Shown here one piece after another: positions 1-7,289 of a stretch of DNA of 64,000 bases (position 1 is the first letter of the stretch; each line of letters begins with the position of its first letter). Below the pieces are notes generated by a model that worked only from the letters and a program-made list of their open reading frames with translations, had not been told where the DNA came from and made no database searches. Source of the stretch: Novosphingobium aquimarinum. Its GTDB lineage: Bacteria; Pseudomonadota; Alphaproteobacteria; Sphingomonadales; Sphingomonadaceae. The translations under genes were made by a program, and so were the position numbers. The stretch is from assembly GCF_009746585.1 (NCBI RefSeq), contig NZ_WRPO01000004.1, positions 124,001 through 188,000 of the forward strand, given 5' to 3'.

Positions 1-2
1 GA

Positions 3-275
3 CTGGTGTGGACCAAACTGGCCGGCGATCAGGATGCACCGCCGCAGCTGGATTACGCAGGCGCGGTCCTGCGAGCGATCGCGGTCAATTGCACGGCGCA
101 AGCGATCGAGATCGCGATCGCGCGGGCACCCCTGCCCGGCGTACGGCTGTTCGTGCAGCCCGTGTCCTTCGCACGCGCCGTGATCCGGGGGCTTGCCGAA
201 GATGTCAGCCGGCTTGCCGAGCATGATGCGGCGCTCGAACGATTGCGGCGCGGACTCGAAAGAGCAGCGGCATGA
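3..275 (+). CDS. 3' end of an unidentified gene, truncated by the window edge
   Basis: The reading frame is open from the first bases of the window and stops at 275, so this is probably the C-terminal part (about 90 residues) of a gene that begins outside. The visible part is Ala/Arg-rich and predicted mostly helical, ending in a charged helix. I do not recognise a family motif. Its stop overlaps the start of the following GST-like gene by 4 bases (ATGA), so the two are probably translationally coupled and belong to the same operon as the guanine deaminase downstream. The GTG at 6 could formally serve as a start, but nothing supports it. Confidence 0.55.
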   Translation: MVWTKLAGDQDAPPQLDYAGAVLRAIAVNCTAQAIEIAIARAPLPGVRLFVQPVSFARAVIRGLAEDVSRLAEHDAALERLRRGLERAAA

Positions 276-928
276 TTCTGTACGACTATCCGCCGCTTGC
301 CGAATGCTATGCGGTGCGGCTGCTCGCGGCGTTGCTCGACGTGCCGCTCGAGATCCGCTCACTCGATTATTATCCGGGGCGCGAGCATGAAACGGACGAG
401 TATCTCGACATCGCTCCGCTCGGCAGCGTGCCGGCCCTCGATACCGGCACGGCGGTGCTGGGGGACTGGCAGGCTGCACTCATCCATCTTGCCGCCCACC
501 ATGATGCGACCGGGCAATGGCTGCCGCTCGGCGATCCGGACCGCCTCGTCGCAATCCACGAATGGCTGGCTGTGGCGCGAGCGCTCGCCCACAGCGCCGG
601 CGTTGCGCGGCTGCACGAACTGATCGGCCAGCCCGCCGTTATCGAACGCTGCCGGACCGAGGCGCATCGCCTTCTGCGCCATCTCGAGCGGCATCTGTGG
701 TTCGGCGAACGCGCGGGGCGCCGCTGGCTCGTGGAGGGCGAGCAGCCGACAATCGCCGACATCGCTGTCTTCGTGCAAGTCATCCTGTGCGAGGAAGGCG
801 GGGTCTCGCGCCTCGATTATCCAGCGGTCCGGCGCTGGATCGACAGCGTGCGCGGCATTCGAGGCTTCGTGGTCACCAGCGGCGTGCTGCCGCTCGATCC
901 GACTGCACCTGTGCATACGCTGGCATGA
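272..928 (+). CDS. Glutathione S-transferase family protein
   Basis: 218 residues, the usual GST length. The N-terminal third has the thioredoxin-like GST fold pattern: a short beta strand, a helix rich in Ala/Leu, and the cis-proline segment GSVPAL near residue 52. The C-terminal part has the all-helical GST domain, with the N-capping motif PTIADIAVF around residue 158. The start overlaps the upstream stop by 4 bases. The substrate cannot be read from sequence. Position beside guanine deaminase suggests a role in the purine locus or in detoxifying an aldehyde or electrophile, but that is inference only. Confident at family level. Confidence 0.85.
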   Translation: MILYDYPPLAECYAVRLLAALLDVPLEIRSLDYYPGREHETDEYLDIAPLGSVPALDTGTAVLGDWQAALIHLAAHHDATGQWLPLGDPDRLVAIHEWLAVARALAHSAGVARLHELIGQPAVIERCRTEAHRLLRHLERHLWFGERAGRRWLVEGEQPTIADIAVFVQVILCEEGGVSRLDYPAVRRWIDSVRGIRGFVVTSGVLPLDPTAPVHTLA

Positions 929-938
929 GCGGATTACG

Positions 939-2294
939 GTGGTAGCCGCCTTTGCCATTTGCGGCGATCTTTATCACACGCCCACGCGTGGATGCCTGGA
1001 AGCCCTCGCAGACTGTCTGATCGAAGTCGGCGAAACCGGCCGGATCGAACGCATGACCCGCGCAGACGAACCGGCTTATGCGTCCCGGCTCGAACGGGCC
1101 GATCGATTGATCCGGCTGCAGCCCGGCCAGTGCCTGCTGCCCGGTTTTGTCGATTGTCACGTCCATGCTCCGCAATGGCCGCAATTGGGCACGGCGCTGG
1201 ATCGGCCGCTCGAACAATGGCTCGACCACTATACTTTTCCGCTCGAGGCGAAGTTCGCCGACACAGCCTATGCGCGCGAGGTCTATGCCGATCTGGTGGC
1301 GACCTTGCTGGCGCACGGCACGACGACCGCGGTCTACTTCGGCACCGTCCATGTCGATGCCACTGTGGCGCTTGCGGAGATCTGTCTCGAACACGGCCAG
1401 CGCGCGTTGATAGGCAAAGTCGCGATGGATGATCGGGAACAATGTCCTGATTTCTACCGGGACGCCGATGTCGATGCAGCGCTCGCCGCCACGGCCGAGA
1501 CCATCGCGCGGATTCGCGCGCTGCAGCCCGGGGAAGACCATCCGCTCGTGCTTCCGGCCATAACCCCGCGTTTCCTGCCGAGCTGCACCGACGACTTGCT
1601 TGCCGGGCTCGGCGCGCTGGCGCGCGAGACCGGGTGTCATGTGCAGACCCATTGCTCAGAAAGCGACTGGGAGGTGGCGCACTCCGCCGGTCGGTTCGGC
1701 GCGACCGACACGGCGGTCCTCGATCGCTTCGGCCTGCTCGCAACGCGTGCCGTGCTTGCCCATAGTAACTTCGTCACTGCCGACGACCGCGCGATCATCA
1801 AGGCGCGCAACGCTGCGATCGCACATTGCCCCTTGTCGAACGTCTATTTCGCCAATGCAGTCTTGCCTTTACGCGAAGCGCTCGACGAAGGCGTCCATGT
1901 CGGTCTCGGCAGCGACATCGCCGGTGGAAGTTCGCCCTCGATCCTGGACAACGCCCGTATGGCGATGACGATATCCCGTCTGCGCGCCTCGGGCATGGAT
2001 GCGGCGGTGCCTGCATCCAAGCGAGGCGCGGCGGGAACATCAATCAGCGTCGCCGAGGCATTCTGGCTGGCGACGGCGGGCGGTGGCGAAGCGCTCGGCC
2101 TCCCGATCGGACTTTTTGCGGAAGGCGCCGAGTTCGATGCCATCCTGGTCGATCCCGGAACGGCGTCCAGCGATCTTCGAATGACTGGCGGAGAGCCGAA
2201 CCACGACCGCTTCGAGCACATCGTGCGCTGCGCCCGCAGTGCCGACCTCTCAGCGGTGTGGGTGCGCGGCAGGCAAGTCAGGAACGCGCGCTAG
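939..2294 (+). CDS. guaD: Guanine deaminase (amidohydrolase superfamily), first copy
   Basis: 451 residues, in the normal range. It would convert guanine to xanthine plus ammonia in the cytoplasm. The amidohydrolase metal motif lies in PGFVDCHVHAPQ (His74 and His76), where the PGxxDxHxHxxQ form is characteristic of guanine deaminases. Further zinc and catalytic segments are QTHCSE near residue 235, LAHSNF near 271 and GSDIAGG near 323. The start is GTG at 939, 10 bases after the GST stop. The stop overlaps the converging permease gene by 4 bases. A second guanine deaminase lies at 16449-17759; the two share the motif set but differ clearly in sequence, so they are old paralogues or separately acquired. 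Confidence 0.88.
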   Translation: MVAAFAICGDLYHTPTRGCLEALADCLIEVGETGRIERMTRADEPAYASRLERADRLIRLQPGQCLLPGFVDCHVHAPQWPQLGTALDRPLEQWLDHYTFPLEAKFADTAYAREVYADLVATLLAHGTTTAVYFGTVHVDATVALAEICLEHGQRALIGKVAMDDREQCPDFYRDADVDAALAATAETIARIRALQPGEDHPLVLPAITPRFLPSCTDDLLAGLGALARETGCHVQTHCSESDWEVAHSAGRFGATDTAVLDRFGLLATRAVLAHSNFVTADDRAIIKARNAAIAHCPLSNVYFANAVLPLREALDEGVHVGLGSDIAGGSSPSILDNARMAMTISRLRASGMDAAVPASKRGAAGTSISVAEAFWLATAGGGEALGLPIGLFAEGAEFDAILVDPGTASSDLRMTGGEPNHDRFEHIVRCARSADLSAVWVRGRQVRNAR

Positions 2295-3697
2295 CCCACC
2301 GCCTGCGCTTCGCCATCGGGCACCACGAGGTTCAGGAAGACCGCGATCACGGCCGCCGGCAGCACGCCGGAGCACAGCAGCACTTGCACCATCTCGGGCG
2401 ATTGGCGCAGCGCATCGGGCTCGAGTTGCAGGCCCAGCGACAACGACAAGGCGATCGCGAAGATCAGCATGTTGCGCTGCGTCCATTCGACTTGCGAAAG
2501 CATCGAGACCGCCGCCGCAGCGACCATGCCGAACATCACGATCACGCCGCCGCCCAACACTTCGATCGGGATCGTCGTCACCAGTGCGCCGATCTTGGGA
2601 ACGAGGCCGCACAGCACGAGAAACACCGCACCGACGCTGACGACATGCCGGCTCATTACGCCGGTGATCGCGACGAGGCCGACATTCTGGCTGAAGCTGG
2701 TGTTGGGCAAGGCTCCGAAGATGCCGGCGACGGCAGTGCCGATGCCGTCCGCGAATGTCGCTCCGCTCAGTTCGCGGTCGCTCGCGGGGCGCCCCGCGCC
2801 GCCTTCGCAGATGCCCGAGACATCCCCCACCGTTTCGATCGCGGAAACCACGCCCATCAGGCAGAAGCCGAGCACCGCCGAAGCCGAGATGGCGAAGCCG
2901 AAGTGGAACGGCTCGGGCACCATGAACCAGCCCACCGTATCGAGCGGGTCGAGCGAAATGCGGCCCATCAGCGCGGCCGCTGCATAGCCGACCGCGAGGC
3001 CGATCAGCACCGAAGCGGTCGACCAGACGCCGCGAGCGTAGAAGCTCAGCGCCAGCGTGGTGACCGCGACGATCGCGGCAAGCAGCCAGCCTTGCGCAGA
3101 GCCGTAAGTCGCGCTCTGCGCGGCATCGGCACCGCCCGCCGCGTATTGCACTCCGACGCGCATCAGCGAGAGCCCGATCATCAGCACGACCAGCCCCGTC
3201 ACGAGCGGCGGCAGCGCCACGCGAATGCGACCGATCACGAAGCCGAGGCAGGTGTGAAACAATCCGCCGACCACCGCGCCGGTGGTGAGCGCGGCCATCG
3301 CCGCAATGCCCTGCCCCGCGACGATCGGAATCATGATCGGTAGGAAGGCGAAGCTCGTGCCCTGAACCACGGGCAGGCGCGCCCCGACGGCCCCCATTCC
3401 GAAAGTCTGGAAGAACGTGGCGATGCCCGAAAACAGCATCGCCATCTGGATCATGTAAACCAGCTCGCTGGTGTCCGCCGAGCCATAGCCGAACCCCGCC
3501 GCTCCGGCGACGATGATCGCGGGCGCCAGGTTGCTGACGAACATTGCCAGGACATGCTGAATGCCGAGCGGCACGGCCAAGACCAAACCGGGAAAATAGT
3601 CCGGATCCCTCGCTTCCTCGGGAGTCATCACGCCGCGCCAAGAGCGCGCCTTGGGGATCGGCCCGCCGTCTTCGAGAAGTTGCGTCTGGTCGCCCAT
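2291..3697 (-). CDS. NCS2-family xanthine/urate permease
   Basis: 468 residues with 12-14 hydrophobic segments, typical of nucleobase:cation symporter-2 proteins (UapA/XanQ/PucJK group). Near residue 335 it has the family signature QNVGLVAITGV, which in studied members lies in the substrate-binding region. It should import xanthine, urate or related oxopurines across the inner membrane by proton or sodium symport. The gene follows the 8-oxoguanine deaminase with a 2-base gap, so it is the last gene of the left-arm operon. The exact substrate is not certain; urate/xanthine is favoured over uracil because every neighbour acts on purines. Confidence 0.88.
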   Translation of the reverse strand: MGDQTQLLEDGGPIPKARSWRGVMTPEEARDPDYFPGLVLAVPLGIQHVLAMFVSNLAPAIIVAGAAGFGYGSADTSELVYMIQMAMLFSGIATFFQTFGMGAVGARLPVVQGTSFAFLPIMIPIVAGQGIAAMAALTTGAVVGGLFHTCLGFVIGRIRVALPPLVTGLVVLMIGLSLMRVGVQYAAGGADAAQSATYGSAQGWLLAAIVAVTTLALSFYARGVWSTASVLIGLAVGYAAAALMGRISLDPLDTVGWFMVPEPFHFGFAISASAVLGFCLMGVVSAIETVGDVSGICEGGAGRPASDRELSGATFADGIGTAVAGIFGALPNTSFSQNVGLVAITGVMSRHVVSVGAVFLVLCGLVPKIGALVTTIPIEVLGGGVIVMFGMVAAAAVSMLSQVEWTQRNMLIFAIALSLSLGLQLEPDALRQSPEMVQVLLCSGVLPAAVIAVFLNLVVPDGEAQAVG

Positions 3698-3699
3698 GG

Positions 3700-5058
3700 T
3701 CAGGCCAGTTCCATCTGGCGCTGGCGGGATCGCTTTGCCGCAGCACAGATGGCGGGGAGATCGGCCGTCACGAGGCTGCCGTCGCGTACCACCCAGCGCC
3801 CTTCGACCATCACGTCGCGCGCGGCCGAGGGTGGTGCGAGCAGCAAACCGGCGACCGGATCCCAGGCGCCGCTCGGCCCCGGCTCCGTCATCGACCAGAT
3901 CGCAAAATCGGCGCGTTTGCCCCGTTCCAGCGAGCCGCAGTCATCGCGCGCCAGCACTTCGGCGCCGCCGCGCGTGGCGAGGCGCAGAGCTTCTCGTGGG
4001 CCAAGCGCGTCCGCCCCGCCCTGCACCCGCTGCAGCAACATCGCTTGCCGCGCTTCCTGCAACAGATTCCCAGCATCGCTCGATGCGCTGCCGTCCACGC
4101 CAAGGCCAACTGGCACGCCCGCATCGCGCATGGCCCGCACCGGCGCGATCCCCGACCCCAAGCGGCAATTCGAGCACGGGCAATGCGCGACCCCCGTCCG
4201 CGTACGGGCGAACAGTGCGATTTCCGCGGTATCGAGTTGCACGCAGTGCGCATGCCACACGTCGTCGCCGGTCCAGCCCAAGTCCTCTGCGTATTGTCCC
4301 GGCCGGCATCCGAAGCGCTCGAGCGAGAACGCGACGTCGTCCGCATCTTCGGCAAGATGCGTGTGCAGCATCACTCCCTTGTCGCGCGCGAGCAGCGCGC
4401 TGTCGCGCATCAGCTCGCGGCTGACCGAGAACGGCGAGCACGGCGCGACCGCGACCCGCACCATCGCCCCCGGTGCGGCATCGTGGAACCGATCGATCAC
4501 GCGGATCGTGTCGGCCAGGATCGCGGCTTCTGTTTCGACGACAGAATCGGGCGGCAGCCCGCCGGCGCTTTCCCCCACGCTCATCGACCCGCGCGTCGCA
4601 TGGAAGCGCAGGCCGATTTCGGCCGCCGCCGCTATCGTGTCGTCGAGCGTGACGCCGTCGGGAAACAGATAGTGATGGCCCGAAGTCAACGTACAGCCGG
4701 ACAGCGCCAGTTCGGCCAGCCCCAGCTGCGCCGCTGCGAAGACGTCTTCGGGGCGATAGCGCGCCCAGATCGGATAGAGCCGCTGCAGCCACGCGAAAAG
4801 CGAGGCATCGATGGCGCCGGGAACCGCGCGGGTCAGGCTCTGGAACAAGTGGTGGTGGGTGTTGACCAGCCCCGGCGTAACGACGCAGCCCGCGGCATCG
4901 ATCAGAACATCGGCTTCGGCCCTGACTTGCGCGAGATCCGCCGTCCGCCCGACCTGTTCGATCACACCGCCGCGCACCGCGATGGCCCCGTCGGCAATTT
5001 CGCGCATGCCATCGTCCATCGTGACAAGCATTGCGGCATTGGCGATGACCGTCAGCAC
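3700..5058 (-). CDS. 8-oxoguanine deaminase (amidohydrolase, TrzA/AtzB-like branch)
   Basis: 452 residues. The N-terminal beta-sandwich is followed by the barrel with metal motif NTHHHLFQ (His68-His70), then MLHTHLAED, HAHCVQLD and the Asp-bearing GVDGSASSD. The segment ATRGSMSVGESAGGLPPD near residue 155 (read in two parts: ATRGSMSVGE, SAGGLPPD) matches what I recall of characterised 8-oxoguanine deaminases, which turn 8-oxoguanine into urate. Other members of this branch deaminate isoguanine-like or triazine substrates, so substrate assignment is good but not absolute. The gene lies 19 bases downstream of the NUP-family gene and 2 bases upstream of the permease. Its product, urate, feeds directly into PuuD encoded in the right arm. 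Confidence 0.82.
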   Translation of the reverse strand: MLTVIANAAMLVTMDDGMREIADGAIAVRGGVIEQVGRTADLAQVRAEADVLIDAAGCVVTPGLVNTHHHLFQSLTRAVPGAIDASLFAWLQRLYPIWARYRPEDVFAAAQLGLAELALSGCTLTSGHHYLFPDGVTLDDTIAAAAEIGLRFHATRGSMSVGESAGGLPPDSVVETEAAILADTIRVIDRFHDAAPGAMVRVAVAPCSPFSVSRELMRDSALLARDKGVMLHTHLAEDADDVAFSLERFGCRPGQYAEDLGWTGDDVWHAHCVQLDTAEIALFARTRTGVAHCPCSNCRLGSGIAPVRAMRDAGVPVGLGVDGSASSDAGNLLQEARQAMLLQRVQGGADALGPREALRLATRGGAEVLARDDCGSLERGKRADFAIWSMTEPGPSGAWDPVAGLLLAPPSAARDVMVEGRWVVRDGSLVTADLPAICAAAKRSRQRQMELA

Positions 5059-5077
5059 GTGCGTTTCGGCCGTGACA

Positions 5078-6196
5078 TCATTCCGGCGGAGTTGCCGCGT
5101 ACCGGTCCCAGTTGCCGAGCAGTTCGTCGATCACTTTCGAGCCTACCAGGTAGAGGCTCTCCACTGCCGCTCCGAGCCCGGCGTAGCCTTCGTTCTCGCG
5201 CAGCAGGTATGCGGCAGGATCCTCGCCCTTCGGCGGCATCGTGTAATTGCTGCCCGCCCGCAGGACCATGACCCGGTCCTGATCCGCGCGGCCGATGCGA
5301 TCGAGATACGTCATCGCCTGAAGCAGCCCCGTCTCCTCCATCGCCGAAGTGACGAACTCGCCCTTGCCTTGCGTCCAGTAATCGACCCAATCGTTCGCCC
5401 AGTCGGTCATCTTAGCGCCGTGCCAGAACGTCATCGCCGCCAGCTGTTCGCCCATGAGAACGAATGGCGGCCGCTGCGCGTTGGGATAGCCGGTGAACCG
5501 CGCACGCTCCTTCGCGATCTCGGGGGAATCGGGCAGTGCGACATCTTTCGTCAGTCCATAAGCCCAGTCGGCGAGCTTGGCGTTGAGGGCATACATCTCG
5601 CCATCCGCGCCATCGAGCGGCCGCTTGTCGTTGGGGCCGTTGCGGTGCCGCGGGAAATAGCCGTACTTCCAGTCCGCCGGGATCTCGCGCGGGTCGATCT
5701 CGTGCGCGAGATCGCCATCGACGACGTAACGCGCCCAGGCGGCAGAGCCGATCGAGGCGTCTTCGGGGTCGATCCCGGCAATGCCCGCGACCAGCCAGTA
5801 GGACTTGCTGAGATCGAAGCGCTGATCAAGGCCCAGCGCCAGCGTCGCGGTGGCCGAACGCGCCGTGCCGATCCCGGTGACGACGCCGAGCACTTGTGTT
5901 TCGGGATTGTACCACAGGTCGTGGTAGCCCTGCGGGAACGGAATGCGCGTATCGAGCTTGCGGCGCTGTTTCCACAGCTGGAACTCACCGGGGACGTCGC
6001 CTTCGTCCTCGCCGATTTCGAACAGCGAGACGATGACGACCCGCACCGGCAGCGGAGCGGCGCAGGCCTTGCCGGGCTCGCATGCCAGTGCCGCGGCGAC
6101 ATCGGGCGTATGCGCGGTTGCCGCCGTTCCAACAGCCAGCGCGGCGGCGCCGACGAACACAGCGAACGCCCGGCGCGTGATCGATCGCAGGTTCAC
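5078..6196 (-). CDS. Purine nucleoside permease (NUP) family protein, exported
   Basis: 372 residues with a Sec-type signal peptide (Arg-rich start, hydrophobic stretch ending TAATA near residue 27). The mature part has the NUP-family pattern: VRVVIVSLFEIGEDEGDVPG, then GTARSATATLAL and WLVAGIAGIDPEDASIG, which resembles the nucleoside-phosphorylase fold. Fungal members were named purine nucleoside permeases, but the protein has no transmembrane bundle, so here it is more likely a periplasmic nucleoside-binding or nucleoside-cleaving protein. The stop-proximal context is tight: the start overlaps the deaminase stop by 4 bases (6193-6196), giving coupled translation. Family is clear; molecular role is not. 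Confidence 0.82.
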   Translation of the reverse strand: MNLRSITRRAFAVFVGAAALAVGTAATAHTPDVAAALACEPGKACAAPLPVRVVIVSLFEIGEDEGDVPGEFQLWKQRRKLDTRIPFPQGYHDLWYNPETQVLGVVTGIGTARSATATLALGLDQRFDLSKSYWLVAGIAGIDPEDASIGSAAWARYVVDGDLAHEIDPREIPADWKYGYFPRHRNGPNDKRPLDGADGEMYALNAKLADWAYGLTKDVALPDSPEIAKERARFTGYPNAQRPPFVLMGEQLAAMTFWHGAKMTDWANDWVDYWTQGKGEFVTSAMEETGLLQAMTYLDRIGRADQDRVMVLRAGSNYTMPPKGEDPAAYLLRENEGYAGLGAAVESLYLVGSKVIDELLGNWDRYAATPPE

Positions 6197-7212
6197 GATG
6201 CCGCCTCCGTGGCCAGGACGGCATGGACCCGCTCCTTGTAGGCAGTGCGGCGCGGCTCATCGAGCCAGGCGGCGTCGAAGCCGTTGAGCACCAGGCGAAC
6301 GATTTCGGCCTCGCCGAAGCCGCCCTCCTCCTGAAGCGCCACGAAATTCTCGTTGAGGTAGGCATCGAAGTACGCGGGGTCGTCCGAGTTGATCGTCACG
6401 CACATGTCCTTCTCGAGCATGCTGCGAATTTCCCGCGAGGTCAGCGATTGCACGACGAAGCGGTTCGAGACGGGGCAGACGGTCAGACCCAGCCCCTTCT
6501 CGCGGATCGCGGTGCACAGCGCGTCGGATTCGAGCGAATTCACGCCGTGGTCGATCCGATCGACGCCGATCTCCTCGAGCACTTGCCGCATGTGTTCGAG
6601 CGTGTCGTCCTGATTGACGTCGCAGTGCATCGTCAGTTTCAGACCCAGCGATCGTGCGCGGGCGAACACCTCGGCGAACTTGCGCGGCGGATTGCCCTTC
6701 TCATCGGAATCGAGACCGACACCGATCAGCCAGTCACGATAGGGCTCCGCCAGGGCGAGATGCTCCATTGCCGATTGCGCGGACATGTCGCGCAGGAAGC
6801 ACAGGATCAGCCCCGTCTCGATGCCGAGCTTGCGGGCTGCATCGTCCTGCGCCCGGCGGATGCCCCGAATGACCGTATCGAACGATACGCCACGCGACGT
6901 GTGCGCCTGCGGATCGAAGAACAGCTCGGCATAGACGATGTTCTGCGAAGCGGCCTTCTCGAGATATTCCCAGGTCAGTCGGTAGAAATCGTCCTCGTCG
7001 ACGAGAACATTCATCGCCGCATAGTAGATCGTAAGGAAGGAGGGCAGATCGTGAAAGTCGTAAGCGGCCACGAGCTCTTCGGGGCTGTCGTAGCCCAATG
7101 CGATGCCGTTCTTGGCGGCAAGGGCGAAACTCAGCTCGGGCTCCAATGTGCCCTCGAGATGCACATGAAGCTCGGCCTTGGGGAGCGTTTCGATCAGTTC
7201 GCGAATCTGCAT
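6193..7212 (-). CDS. Adenosine/adenine deaminase homologue with an altered catalytic motif
   Basis: 339 residues, matching adenosine/adenine deaminases in length. The zinc ligands HVHLEG (His16, His18), the RIDHG segment (His222) and the NSDDPAYF segment (Asp277, Asp278) are intact. The usual HAGE motif, whose Glu is the catalytic proton donor, reads HCDVNQ here (His196 to Gln201), so the canonical Glu is absent. The canonical paralogue at 15436-16452 keeps HAGE. I recall a minority group of deaminase homologues with an HCDVDQ-like form, so this is probably a divergent subfamily with another substrate, not a dead gene. It lies between the TonB receptor and the NUP gene in the left-arm operon. 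Confidence 0.85.
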   Translation of the reverse strand: MQIRELIETLPKAELHVHLEGTLEPELSFALAAKNGIALGYDSPEELVAAYDFHDLPSFLTIYYAAMNVLVDEDDFYRLTWEYLEKAASQNIVYAELFFDPQAHTSRGVSFDTVIRGIRRAQDDAARKLGIETGLILCFLRDMSAQSAMEHLALAEPYRDWLIGVGLDSDEKGNPPRKFAEVFARARSLGLKLTMHCDVNQDDTLEHMRQVLEEIGVDRIDHGVNSLESDALCTAIREKGLGLTVCPVSNRFVVQSLTSREIRSMLEKDMCVTINSDDPAYFDAYLNENFVALQEEGGFGEAEIVRLVLNGFDAAWLDEPRRTAYKERVHAVLATEAAS

Positions 7213-7240
7213 TCAGTACCGCCTGTATTTGTCAGAAATC

Positions 7241-7279
7241 TCCGCGGGGAGCGCCCGGGATGGCAACGCTCCCCGCGGA
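7241..7279 (-). terminator. Strong intercistronic hairpin after the TonB receptor gene
   Basis: Perfect 13-bp inverted repeat: TCCGCGGGGAGCG at 7241-7253 pairs with CGCTCCCCGCGGA at 7267-7279 across a 13-base loop. On the minus strand it lies 10 bases past the receptor stop and 28 bases before the deaminase start. The T-run that would make a classic intrinsic terminator is weak, so it may be a partial terminator or an mRNA-stabilising stem that lets the receptor be made in excess over downstream enzymes. Confidence 0.55.
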
Positions 7280-7289
7280 CGGTCTCGCA

